A stretch of 46,779 nt of DNA from Limivivens faecihominis (GTDB taxonomy: Bacteria; Bacillota; Clostridia; Lachnospirales; Lachnospiraceae), in NCBI RefSeq assembly GCF_020686945.1, contig NZ_JAJEPR010000026.1:1-46779 (forward strand). Reading direction: 5' to 3'. The notes below the pieces were generated by a model. The model searched no databases. It had not been told where the DNA came from and was given only the letters and a program-made list of their open reading frames with translations. Position numbers and translations under genes: made by a program. Positions 24,843-32,946 of the stretch are shown piece after piece (the stretch's first letter is position 1; every line of letters starts with the position of its first letter).

Positions 24843-26162
24843 ATGGATATCATGAGTCAGTCAGTAAATCAGGAGCTCATCGAGTTCCTGGATAACAGCC
24901 CCACCTGTTTTCAGGCGGTAGAAAATTTCAGAAAAATGCTTAAGGACGCCGGTTACAGCGAACTTCTGGAGTGTGAGAAGTGGGAGATCGTTCCGGGCGA
25001 AAAATATTTTGTCACGAGAAATGATTCCTCCATCATCGCTTTTTCTGTGCCGAAGAAGGATTTCAACGGTTTCCAGCTGATCTGCAGCCATACGGATTCC
25101 CCGAGCTTCAAGATCAAGGAAAATGCCGAGATGGACGCCGACGGCAAATATACAAAATTGAACGTGGAGGGTTACGGCGGCATGCTTTGCGCCCCCTGGT
25201 TTGACCGTCCCCTCTCTGTTGCAGGAAGAATCGCAGTCCGCACAGAGAATGGCATTGAGACCCGTCTGGTAAACCTGGATCAGGATCTTGCCATGATCCC
25301 GAATCTGGCCATTCACATGAATCGCGAAGCCAACAACGGCTACAAATACAACATTCAGAAGGATATGCTTCCGATCGTAGGCGAGGCCTCCTCCAAAGGA
25401 AAACTCATGAAGCTGGTGGCTGAGAACGCCGGCGTGAAGGAGGAGGATATCCTGAGTACAGATCTCTTTCTTTATAACCGCGTAAAAGGCACCGTCTGGG
25501 GCCTGGAAAAAGAGTTCCTGTCTGCCGGCCGCCTGGACGATCTTCAGTGCGCTTTTGCCTCCATGAAAGGCTTCCTCGGGGCAGTTCCGGGCGAGAGTGT
25601 TCCGGTCTGCGCCGTTTTCGACAATGAGGAAGTGGGCAGCAGTACAAAACAGGGCGCTGCTTCGACCTTCCTGGAGAGCACTCTGCGCCGGTTAAACGGG
25701 GCTCTGGGAAGAACCGAGGAGGATTACCTTTCCGCTGTGGCAGGAAGCTTTATGATCTCCGCGGACAATGCCCATGCGGTCCATCCGAATCACACAGACC
25801 TGGCAGATCCCACCAACCGTCCGGCCATGAACGGCGGTATTGTCATCAAATACAACGCCAACCAGAAATACACCACAGATGCGGTTTCCGCAGCAGTGTT
25901 CAAACTGTTCTGTGAGAAAGTAAACGTACCCTGCCAGACCTTTACCAACCGCTCCGATATGGCAGGTGGTTCCACGCTGGGAAATATCGCCAACACGAAG
26001 GTTTCCTTAAACACCGTGGATATCGGCCTTCCGCAGCTGGCCATGCATTCTCCCTATGAGACCGCAGGCACCAAGGACACCGGCTATTTCTGCGAGGTAG
26101 CGAAGAAATTTTTCAGCTCCTCCGTCCAGATGAAGGCCAACGGCATTTACGAGATTCGATAA
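24843..26162 (+). CDS. apeB: M18 family aminopeptidase (aspartyl aminopeptidase type)
   Basis: Zinc metallo-exopeptidase that removes N-terminal residues, often acidic ones, from peptides in the cytoplasm. At 439 aa it matches the family. The metal-binding and active-site segments are all visible in order: LICSHTDSPSFK (His ligand), SAGRLDDLQC (bridging Asp), AVFDNEEVGSS (catalytic and ligand Glu), SADNAHAVHPNH, and MHSPYE (C-terminal His). The start at 24843 follows AAGGAAGG; a second in-frame ATG at 24852 is possible. It is transcribed alone, ending at a bidirectional terminator. The symbol follows the usual bacterial name for this family. Confidence 0.92.
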   Translation: MDIMSQSVNQELIEFLDNSPTCFQAVENFRKMLKDAGYSELLECEKWEIVPGEKYFVTRNDSSIIAFSVPKKDFNGFQLICSHTDSPSFKIKENAEMDADGKYTKLNVEGYGGMLCAPWFDRPLSVAGRIAVRTENGIETRLVNLDQDLAMIPNLAIHMNREANNGYKYNIQKDMLPIVGEASSKGKLMKLVAENAGVKEEDILSTDLFLYNRVKGTVWGLEKEFLSAGRLDDLQCAFASMKGFLGAVPGESVPVCAVFDNEEVGSSTKQGAASTFLESTLRRLNGALGRTEEDYLSAVAGSFMISADNAHAVHPNHTDLADPTNRPAMNGGIVIKYNANQKYTTDAVSAAVFKLFCEKVNVPCQTFTNRSDMAGGSTLGNIANTKVSLNTVDIGLPQLAMHSPYETAGTKDTGYFCEVAKKFFSSSVQMKANGIYEIR

Positions 26163-26170
26163 AAAGAGAT

Positions 26171-26215
26171 AAAAAATGCGGCATAGTCAGAAAAAGCGAC
26201 TATGCCGTATTTTTT
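26171..26215. terminator. Bidirectional terminator between the M18 and GGDEF/EAL genes
   Basis: An 18-bp stem (26171-26188 with 26198-26215, one G-U pair) has A6 on the left and T6-7 on the right, so it works for both converging genes. It abuts the stop codon of the EAL gene. Confidence 0.88.
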
Positions 26216-27852
26216 TATCTCTGTGTCTCATCGATGAGTTTTTCGAAAGCTTCCGCGGGCATGGGCCGGGCAAAATAGTAACCCTGGACCGTGTTGCAGT
26301 CCCAGTTCTTAAGAAGTTTCGTCTGCTCGGGATTTTCCACACCCTCGGCGATCATCGGAAGGTTCAGGCGGTGCATCATGTGGATGATCTCGGAGAGGAT
26401 GATCTGCGAGCGGGGGCTTTCCAGAATGTCCCTGACGAAAGTCATGTCGATTTTCAGCACATCCATCGGGCAGTCCTTGAGAACGCTTAAGGAAGAATAG
26501 CCGGAACCGAAATCATCCATCAGGAAGCGGAAGCCCTTTTTCTGAAGCCGGGCGACAGCCTCTGCCATCGTGTCCTGGCTCTCCACATAGACGCTCTCCG
26601 TGAGCTCCAGGCCGAAAGCGCCGGGATCCAGCTCATATTTTTCCATGAGACCTAAAAGAAAAGGTTCAAAATCTTCATCAAAAATATGGGCTCTGGATAC
26701 ATTTACGGAGAAGGGAATCCTTTTTCTGCCCTCTTTTTTCCGGCGCCAGAGCAGTTTGGCGGCTTCCTCCCAGATATACTGGTCCAGCTGGATGATGAAG
26801 CCATTTTTCTCAAAAACCGGGATAAAGCTGGCAGGGGAGATCATTCCGTAGATGGGGTGATTCCAGCGAACCAGTACCTCGGCTCCGACGATACTCTTGG
26901 TCCGGATATCGAAGAAAGGCTGAAAATAGGGGACAAAGTCGCCGTTTTTTAGGGAAGGCTCCATGGACTGGATCAGGGTCTGCTCCCGGGTGACCTGCTG
27001 ACGGAACTCCTCGTTGAAGATCGAGTAAGGCTGGCTGTAGGAAGTGCGGGCCTTCTGAAGAGCCATTTTGGCGAAATCTGCCAGCTGATAGGGCGGCATG
27101 TTCCGGTCGTAGACAGGACAGATCCCGAAATAAAGGGAAATATGAAAGGCCAGTGGATAATGGTCCATGTCATGCTGGAGCTGTTCCATAAAGTCCAGGA
27201 TTTCCTCACGGTTCATGGAAGTGCAGATGCAGAAGGAATCCGCATAAAACCGGCCGCAGGTGTCCCCCGGTTTTAAATGTTTCAAAACAGATTCATAGAA
27301 ATCATGCAGAAGGGCATCGCCGGCCTGGCTCTGAAACAGATCGTTGATCATACGAAGTCCGTAAATATCGGTCCGGACGATGGTGTACTCCGTCTCTGGA
27401 TGACTTTTAAGCAGCTTTGAGGTATGACGGCAGAAGGCAGGGCGGGTCAGGGCGCCGGTGAGCTCGTCATGCTCAATTCGTTCTTCGAGGGCTTCTTTTT
27501 CTTCATTGAGATACATATGGGGCTTGGCCAGGCCCAGATAGACCGGAGTTCCGTCGGAAAGCGCCGTCCGATGGAACGTCAGGTCAAAGGCACAGTGAAG
27601 CTGGGAGTGAAACTGGACAGAAGAACATTCGGAAAGAGAGGGATCTTCCTGAAGCTTCCGCACAGGACAGGCTCCGCAGGGAGTTGTCTGGCTGCAGCAG
27701 AAATAGCAGGGGCGTTCTCCGACGTGAAACCCTGCGTTTTTTTCCATATATTCGTTGCAGTATAAAATGTGAAAATCCTGGTCCGACAGAACAAAAAGAC
27801 CAATATCTGAAAAATGTTGAAAAAAAGACAGTTCCTGAAGCAGTTTTTTCAT
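26215..27852 (-). CDS. Cys-rich sensor-GGDEF-EAL protein (probable c-di-GMP phosphodiesterase)
   Basis: Predicted cytoplasmic second-messenger enzyme of 545 aa. Residues 1-110 resemble a PAS domain and contain a cysteine cluster, CYFCCSQTTPCGAC (C49, C52, C53, C59, C62). The GGDEF domain (about 125-285) is degenerate: the signature position reads FYADSF, so cyclase activity is unlikely. The EAL domain (about 300-540) keeps the key residues: Glu in GAEVLVRW, Asn in FSVNVSRAH, Glu in LELTES, the Asp pair in MDDFGSGYSS, Lys in LKIDMTF, Glu in AEGVENPEQ and Gln in QGYYFARP. c-di-GMP hydrolysis is therefore likely. The start at 27852 has AAAGGGTGAG upstream. No membrane segment is visible. The Cys cluster could bind a metal or sense redox state (inference). 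Confidence 0.88.
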   Translation of the reverse strand: MKKLLQELSFFQHFSDIGLFVLSDQDFHILYCNEYMEKNAGFHVGERPCYFCCSQTTPCGACPVRKLQEDPSLSECSSVQFHSQLHCAFDLTFHRTALSDGTPVYLGLAKPHMYLNEEKEALEERIEHDELTGALTRPAFCRHTSKLLKSHPETEYTIVRTDIYGLRMINDLFQSQAGDALLHDFYESVLKHLKPGDTCGRFYADSFCICTSMNREEILDFMEQLQHDMDHYPLAFHISLYFGICPVYDRNMPPYQLADFAKMALQKARTSYSQPYSIFNEEFRQQVTREQTLIQSMEPSLKNGDFVPYFQPFFDIRTKSIVGAEVLVRWNHPIYGMISPASFIPVFEKNGFIIQLDQYIWEEAAKLLWRRKKEGRKRIPFSVNVSRAHIFDEDFEPFLLGLMEKYELDPGAFGLELTESVYVESQDTMAEAVARLQKKGFRFLMDDFGSGYSSLSVLKDCPMDVLKIDMTFVRDILESPRSQIILSEIIHMMHRLNLPMIAEGVENPEQTKLLKNWDCNTVQGYYFARPMPAEAFEKLIDETQR

Positions 27853-27935
27853 AATCTCACCCTTTGTGTCATAGATAGTCAAATCTTACCACAGAAATAC
27901 GGACAAAATCAACAGAAAACGACATTAAAAAACTC

Positions 27936-27964
27936 TTGACAGGGTGAAATACAGGTGATATGGT
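27936..27964 (+). promoter_or_regulatory. Promoter of the GntR/ABC operon
   Basis: Consensus TTGACA at 27936-27941, a 17-bp spacer and TATGGT at 27959-27964. The transcription start would fall near 27971, which makes the ATG at 27979 an unlikely start codon. Confidence 0.65.
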
Positions 27965-27985
27965 TAGTTACATAAGTAATGAACC
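27962..27985. promoter_or_regulatory. Candidate GntR operator overlapping the -10
   Basis: A 24-bp dyad with outer GGTT/AACC and inner TTAC/GTAA; 9 of 12 positions are paired. Its place over the -10 and start point fits autorepression by the YtrA-type protein encoded next. Confidence 0.5.
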
Positions 27986-28005
27986 ATATAACCAAGGGGA
28001 AGGAA

Positions 28006-28407
28006 GTGAAATCCTTGCAGGAAATCTTAAACCAGGAGAAATCGATCTATCTGCAGATCAAAGAGATGATCGAGCGGGATATTCTGAGAGATATCCTTCT
28101 GGAAGAAGAGCGGGTACCGAGCACCAATGAGCTGGCGAAGCTGTATGCCATCAATCCGGCCACAGCAGCCAAGGGAATCAATCTTCTGGTGGAGGAAGGG
28201 ATTTTGTATAAAAAAAGAGGAATCGGAATGTTTGTCGCAGAGGGGGCAAAGGCAGCGATCATGAAAAAGAGAAAAGAACATTTTTTTGACGATTATATCA
28301 AGGGGCTTCTATCGGAGGCGGCATCTCTGGGAATTTCAAGAAAAGAACTCATCGAGATGATCGCCGACGCGGGAGAAACGGAAAAGAAGACATCGGAGAA
28401 GGGCTGA
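28006..28407 (+). CDS. GntR-family regulator, YtrA subfamily
   Basis: Short regulator of about 133 aa. An N-terminal winged helix-turn-helix (SIYLQIKEMIERDIL, then ERVPSTNELAKLYAINPATAAKG and ILYKKRGIGMFV) is followed by a ~50-residue helical tail. This is the YtrA layout, in which repressors control adjacent ABC transporter genes. The start is set at the GTG at 28006, with AAGGGG six bases before it. The ATG at 27979 is only about 8 nt from the predicted transcript start and lies inside the candidate operator. The stop is 25 bp from the next gene, and all five following genes are probably cotranscribed. Confidence 0.85.
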   Translation: MKSLQEILNQEKSIYLQIKEMIERDILRDILLEEERVPSTNELAKLYAINPATAAKGINLLVEEGILYKKRGIGMFVAEGAKAAIMKKRKEHFFDDYIKGLLSEAASLGISRKELIEMIADAGETEKKTSEKG

Positions 28408-28432
28408 GAACCGAAGGAAAATGGAGGAACGT

Positions 28433-29314
28433 ATGGAACAGCTGATCTGTGAAAATATCACGAAAAATTATAAATCAAAGGATGCGCTTGACAGTGTGAA
28501 CCTGACTCTGGCAAAAGGCAAGATCTACGGTCTCATCGGCCGGAACGGAGCTGGAAAAACGACGCTTCTGTCCATCTTAAGCGCCCAGAATCCGCCGAGT
28601 GAGGGCAGCGTCGTTCTGGAAACGGAGGAGGGCAGGCTTTCCGTCTGGGAAAATGAAAAGGCTCTGAGTCATATCTGTTTTTCCAGGGAACTGAACGTGG
28701 GGAAAAATACGGCTCTCTCAGCTACGAAGGTGAAAGATTATCTTCGGACAGCTTCTGTCTATCTGCCATACTGGGACCAGGAACTGGCAGACGAGCTGAT
28801 CCGGAAATTTCATCTGGATGTAAAGCAGAAGATTGGAAAACTGAGCAAAGGTATGGTCTCCATGGTGACGATCATCGTGGCTCTGGCCAGCAAGGCGGAT
28901 TTCACCTTCCTGGACGAGCCGGTTTCCGGCCTGGATGTGGTGGCGAGAGAGCAGTTTTATCGGATTCTTCTCGAAGAATTTACAGAAACAGGCAGGACTT
29001 TCGTGGTCTCTACGCATATCATGGAAGAGGCGGCAGATCTCTTTGAGGAGGTCATTATCTTAAAGGAAGGAAAGCTACTTCTGAAGGAAAATACCGAGGA
29101 GCTTCTGGAGTCCTGCCTCCATATCTCCGGAAAGGCGGAGGAGGTAGACCGGGCCACAGAAGGACTGGAAAAGCACTATGAGGAGCGGCTGGGCCGGAGC
29201 AAGAGCGTGATGGTCCGCCTGAAACCGGGACAGGAGCTTCCGGACGCAGAGGTGACTGTCCAGCCCATGAAGCTTGAAAAGGTGTTTGTGGCGCTCTGCG
29301 GTGAGGAGGCCTAG
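28433..29314 (+). CDS. ABC transporter ATP-binding protein, YtrB-like
   Basis: ATPase subunit energising the two membrane proteins encoded downstream. Walker A is GRNGAGKTT, the signature is LSKGM rather than LSGGQ, Walker B is FTFLDEPVSGLD and the switch His is in STHIMEE. The C-terminal ~80 residues form a variable accessory domain. The start at 28433 has GGAGG five bases upstream; the ATG at 28421 is also possible. LSKGM-type signatures are common in YtrB/EcsA-like exporters. Substrate unknown; regulation by the neighbouring GntR protein is likely. Confidence 0.88.
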   Translation: MEQLICENITKNYKSKDALDSVNLTLAKGKIYGLIGRNGAGKTTLLSILSAQNPPSEGSVVLETEEGRLSVWENEKALSHICFSRELNVGKNTALSATKVKDYLRTASVYLPYWDQELADELIRKFHLDVKQKIGKLSKGMVSMVTIIVALASKADFTFLDEPVSGLDVVAREQFYRILLEEFTETGRTFVVSTHIMEEAADLFEEVIILKEGKLLLKENTEELLESCLHISGKAEEVDRATEGLEKHYEERLGRSKSVMVRLKPGQELPDAEVTVQPMKLEKVFVALCGEEA

Positions 29315-29315
29315 G

Positions 29316-29990
29316 ATGAACAGGAAAAAGTTTTTGTTTTACGGACGGCTCTGGGGGATCACGGTGGGAGGAGCTCTTGTCGCCGGTCTGCTCCTTGCTC
29401 TGATTACCTGGCTCAACAGAGGAGGAGATGTCCGGGGGATGATCTGGTATATGCTGGCAGTGGACTGTATGATGATCGGATATTTCTGTCTTCAGATTCT
29501 TCCTTTTTCCACCTATATGTCCACGGTTCCGTTGATGTTGGCCTTCGGCTGCCGAAGAAAGGAAGTTATCTTAAGTTCCCAGATCCTAAAGTTTTTAAAT
29601 ATCCTAGGGATTCTGGCGGTCACAGCAATTTTCCTTCTTCTGCAGTCTCGGATGAAAGGAAATCAGGTGGAAATCCAGCGTATGAAGGATATGTTTCTGA
29701 TGAGCGCTCTGCTTCTCCTCTCAGGAGGCTCCGTCGGAAATCTGATCGGTGTTCTTTATAATCTGATCGGAAGATGGGTCATGATCCTTTATGTCATTTT
29801 AAGCGGTCTTACAGGCGGTATGGTGGGAGTGGTTACGGAACTTTCTTCGACTCCCGACATCAATACCTTTGGAGATCTGCTGGGAAATACCGCCTTTCTG
29901 ACAGCTGCCTTTGTGGCAGCGCCGGTTTTCATCGCAGCGGATCTCATTGTTTCCTGGCTGGTATTGAGACGGACGGAAGTCCGCTGCTAA
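29316..29990 (+). CDS. Unrecognised multi-pass membrane protein (ABC permease candidate)
   Basis: The 224-aa protein has about six hydrophobic segments. I recognise no specific family motif. It starts at 29316 just after the ATPase stop, with GAGGAGG in the end of the ATPase gene. Position directly after an orphan ATPase and before another membrane protein of equal size suggests the transmembrane half of the YtrB-like exporter (inference). The C-terminus ends with the hydrophobic WLVLRRTEVRC. Confidence 0.7.
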   Translation: MNRKKFLFYGRLWGITVGGALVAGLLLALITWLNRGGDVRGMIWYMLAVDCMMIGYFCLQILPFSTYMSTVPLMLAFGCRRKEVILSSQILKFLNILGILAVTAIFLLLQSRMKGNQVEIQRMKDMFLMSALLLLSGGSVGNLIGVLYNLIGRWVMILYVILSGLTGGMVGVVTELSSTPDINTFGDLLGNTAFLTAAFVAAPVFIAADLIVSWLVLRRTEVRC

Positions 29991-30005
29991 GATAGGAGGA
30001 GAATT

Positions 30006-30734
30006 ATGAAAAACAGTATATGGCAGGAATTTGTCCTTGAGAAAAAGACCATCGGTATTTTTGCGGCCATCGCGGGCGGTTCCTGGCTCGTGGGCATCCT
30101 GGGAATGTTGATCTTTCAGGCCTTTATAAAGAATGACAAAGCGCTTTTTCCGATAGCGACGGTGCTGCTTGTGGGTATTGGAAGTATTTTTCTGCTTTTT
30201 CTTCTGGAAAACTCCTTTGCCCACAAGTTTAATCTGGCGATTTCCATGGGAAGAACAAGAAAGAGTTATCTTCCCTCTGTGGCCTTTCTGATTTTTGTCA
30301 TCGTGCTTATGGTCTATGTGATGGGAGGCATTGGTTTTCTTATAGAGAAGGGGCTTTACGGGCTGCTTTATCATGGCAGAAAGCTGACGGGGAATATGGG
30401 GCCCTTTCTGACTCCGGCCTGGCTTCTATGCTGCACCGTTTTTGAGACAGGACTCATCTGCCTGTACGGAGGTCTTATGAAAAAGGACCGGAAAATGGGA
30501 ACGATCTTTTTCCTTATCACATGGGTTCTTTTCTGCTGGACTTCCGGAGGCTTCTGGGGAAATTACGATGGAATGGATGGTTCGATCATGAGCCGGTTTA
30601 CCTTTCTGGGCTATCAGATCCGGCTCTGGTTTACGAGTTATTCAACAGAAATCCGCATGGCGATCCTGGTGCTCATTGGCCTGGCAGGCTACTTTATCAT
30701 GTATCTGATGCTGCGAAGAGAAGCAGCTGATTAA
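30006..30734 (+). CDS. Unrecognised multi-pass membrane protein (ABC permease candidate)
   Basis: 242 aa with about six hydrophobic segments, preceded by AGGAGGAG and 15 bp after the previous gene. A Trp/Gly-rich stretch (WTSGGFWGNYDGMDG) lies between the fourth and fifth helices. Probably the second permease subunit paired with the YtrB-like ATPase; no defined family recognised. It is 12 bp from the NatA-like gene, so all are in one transcript. Confidence 0.7.
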   Translation: MKNSIWQEFVLEKKTIGIFAAIAGGSWLVGILGMLIFQAFIKNDKALFPIATVLLVGIGSIFLLFLLENSFAHKFNLAISMGRTRKSYLPSVAFLIFVIVLMVYVMGGIGFLIEKGLYGLLYHGRKLTGNMGPFLTPAWLLCCTVFETGLICLYGGLMKKDRKMGTIFFLITWVLFCWTSGGFWGNYDGMDGSIMSRFTFLGYQIRLWFTSYSTEIRMAILVLIGLAGYFIMYLMLRREAAD

Positions 30735-30746
30735 GGAGGAGAAGAT

Positions 30747-31664
30747 ATGAAACTGGAGGTAAAAGATCTTCACAAAAGTTTTGGAGGAACAGAGGTACTT
30801 CACGGAATTTCTTTTTCTGTGGAGAGCGGCCGGGCTTTAGGCCTGCTTGGCCGAAACGGAGCCGGAAAGACCACGACGATCCGGATTCTGATGCAGGTAT
30901 TTGCCGCAAATAAGGGAACGGTGACACTGGACGGCGTACCCTTTTCTACAAAAAAGATCGGCATCGGCTATCTTCCCGAGGAGCGAGGCCTCTACCCGAA
31001 AAAAACCGTCACCGAGCAGCTTATGTACCTGGCGCAGCTTCGGGGCATGAAAAAGGCTGAGGCCGCGAAAGCTGTGAAGCACTGGCTGGAGCGCATGGGC
31101 GTGGAACAGTACGCTTCCCGAAAGCTGGAAACGCTTTCCAAAGGAAATCAGCAGAAGGTCCAGCTGGCGGCCACGCTGGTTCACAATCCGCCGGTGATCA
31201 TTCTGGATGAGCCGTTTTCCGGTCTGGACCCGGTAAATTCCCAGGTATTAAAGGATGTGATCCAGGAACAGATCGCGGAGAACAAGCTTGTGATCTTTTC
31301 CAGTCATCAGATGAGCTATGTGGAGGAATTCTGTAACGATATCGTCATCATGAATCACGGAGAGACCGTCCTATCGGGCGACTTAAGGGAGATTAAGACG
31401 CTCTTCGGCCATGGCCGCCTGGTGCTCTCCCTCAACGGAAAAGACGGGGAAGAGACAGAGGCTATCGTAAAGGAGCGCTTCTCCGGTCTGGTGCAGCCTG
31501 ACGGCATCCATAAGGATTTCGTGGTGCTGAAAATGACAGGAGAGACGACGAAAACGCAGGTATTCCGGGCGCTGGCAGAGAGCGGCCTGGATGTGGAGAG
31601 CTTCGGAGATTACCGGCCGTCGCTCAATGATATTTTCGTGGAAAGAGCAGGTGACGAGGCATGA
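30747..31664 (+). CDS. ABC transporter ATP-binding protein, NatA-like
   Basis: ATPase of a NatAB-type exporter (Na+ or drug efflux in characterised relatives). It shows Walker A GRNGAGKTTT, the Q-loop replaced by the YLPEERGLY segment typical of the NatA/DrrA branch, signature LSKGNQQKVQL, Walker B VIILDEPFSGLD and switch FSSHQM. A DUF4162-like C-terminal domain ends with SLNDIFVERAG. RBS AAGGAGGAG. Its stop overlaps the start of the permease gene by four bases (ATGA), so the two are translationally coupled. Confidence 0.9.
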   Translation: MKLEVKDLHKSFGGTEVLHGISFSVESGRALGLLGRNGAGKTTTIRILMQVFAANKGTVTLDGVPFSTKKIGIGYLPEERGLYPKKTVTEQLMYLAQLRGMKKAEAAKAVKHWLERMGVEQYASRKLETLSKGNQQKVQLAATLVHNPPVIILDEPFSGLDPVNSQVLKDVIQEQIAENKLVIFSSHQMSYVEEFCNDIVIMNHGETVLSGDLREIKTLFGHGRLVLSLNGKDGEETEAIVKERFSGLVQPDGIHKDFVVLKMTGETTKTQVFRALAESGLDVESFGDYRPSLNDIFVERAGDEA

Positions 31665-32944
31665 AGCAGTTTCTGAATGTTTTAAAATTTGAGCTTGGAA
31701 ACTATTTTAAGAGTAAAAGCTTTATGGTAACAACAATTCTTCTGGCCCTGGCAGTGGCAGCAGCAGTGGCTCTTCCGCCGGTATTTATGAAGGGCAGCTT
31801 CTCAGAAGTCTTCGGCGGAAGCAAGGGAAGTACGGAAGCCACCGGAGAAGATGCGGCAGAAGGCAGCTCTGCTGATGGCAATTACGATTCGGATGCAGAT
31901 GTACTGGCTATTGCAGATCCGGACGGCTTTGTAAGCGATATTACGGAACTGACAGACCGGATGCCGGGTTATAACTGGAAGGTTTTCGATGATACCGATG
32001 AAGTGGAAGATATCGTGTCAGCAGGGGCAAAGGGAGGCTTTATCCTGACCGGCAGATATACCTACACCTATGTGGTGAACGATCTTTCCATTCTGGATAG
32101 TCTGGATTCTGAGTTTTCAGAAATTTACACAGACTACTGGCAGGAGCAGGAGCTGAAGGCCGAGGGCATCGACGCGGCTGCCGTGGAGGAAATTCTGGGT
32201 CACAGCAGTATTTCTGATATGAAGGTTCTGGGAAAAGACGGGGCCAACAACTACTGGTACACCTATATTCTGATCTTTGTGCTCTACTTCCTGGTGCTGT
32301 TCTACGGCCAGATGATTGCGACTTCCATCACCAGCGAGAAGAGCAACCGGGCCATTGAGGTTCTTGTGACCACGGTGGACAGCACCAGTCTGATCTTCGG
32401 AAAGGTCATCGCCGGGGCGCTCAGCGGTATCTTCCAGGCAGGCGTGATCCTGGGAAGCGGTCTTCTGACCTATCATTTCACAGGAGCAGGCTGGAATTAC
32501 CGGCTGGATTTTCTCTTCCATATTCCGGCAGAGGTCTGGGGAGCTTTCGTGGTATTTGGTCTTCTGGGTTATCTCATGTATGCCTTCCTGTTCGGCATGC
32601 TGGGAGCTCTGGTTTCCAAGACCGAGGATATCAGCAAATCTGCTACTCCGGTGACGATGATCTTTGTGGTATCCTTTATCCTGACCATGACCGGAATGAA
32701 CGACAGCAGCAGCCTTCTCATGAAGGTGGCCTCCTTCATTCCCTTCACTTCCAGCAATGCCATGTTTGCCCGGATCGCGCTGGGCAGCGTTTCCAGCGTG
32801 GAGGTTGTGATTTCCGCAGCGATTCTGGCTGCCACTGTGGTGGTTTTGGGCTGGCTGGCAGCGAAGATCTTCCGTTTCGGAACACTGATGTATGGAAATC
32901 CTATTAAATTTACGCAGGCATTGAAAAAGATTCGGGAGCAGTAA
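31661..32944 (+). CDS. ABC transporter permease, NatB-like
   Basis: 427-aa membrane partner of the NatA-like ATPase. One N-terminal helix (about residues 18-38) is followed by a large extracytoplasmic domain (about 40-190) rich in Gly, Ser, Asp and Glu, then five or six helices. This is the ABC-2 layout, with ITSEKSNRAIEVLVTTV after the second helix as a family landmark. The stop is two bases from the stop of the converging DUF885 gene, with no terminator visible in between. Na+ extrusion is the role of NatB in Bacillus; the real substrate here is unknown. Confidence 0.88.
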   Translation: MKQFLNVLKFELGNYFKSKSFMVTTILLALAVAAAVALPPVFMKGSFSEVFGGSKGSTEATGEDAAEGSSADGNYDSDADVLAIADPDGFVSDITELTDRMPGYNWKVFDDTDEVEDIVSAGAKGGFILTGRYTYTYVVNDLSILDSLDSEFSEIYTDYWQEQELKAEGIDAAAVEEILGHSSISDMKVLGKDGANNYWYTYILIFVLYFLVLFYGQMIATSITSEKSNRAIEVLVTTVDSTSLIFGKVIAGALSGIFQAGVILGSGLLTYHFTGAGWNYRLDFLFHIPAEVWGAFVVFGLLGYLMYAFLFGMLGALVSKTEDISKSATPVTMIFVVSFILTMTGMNDSSSLLMKVASFIPFTSSNAMFARIALGSVSSVEVVISAAILAATVVVLGWLAAKIFRFGTLMYGNPIKFTQALKKIREQ

Positions 32945-32946
32945 AT

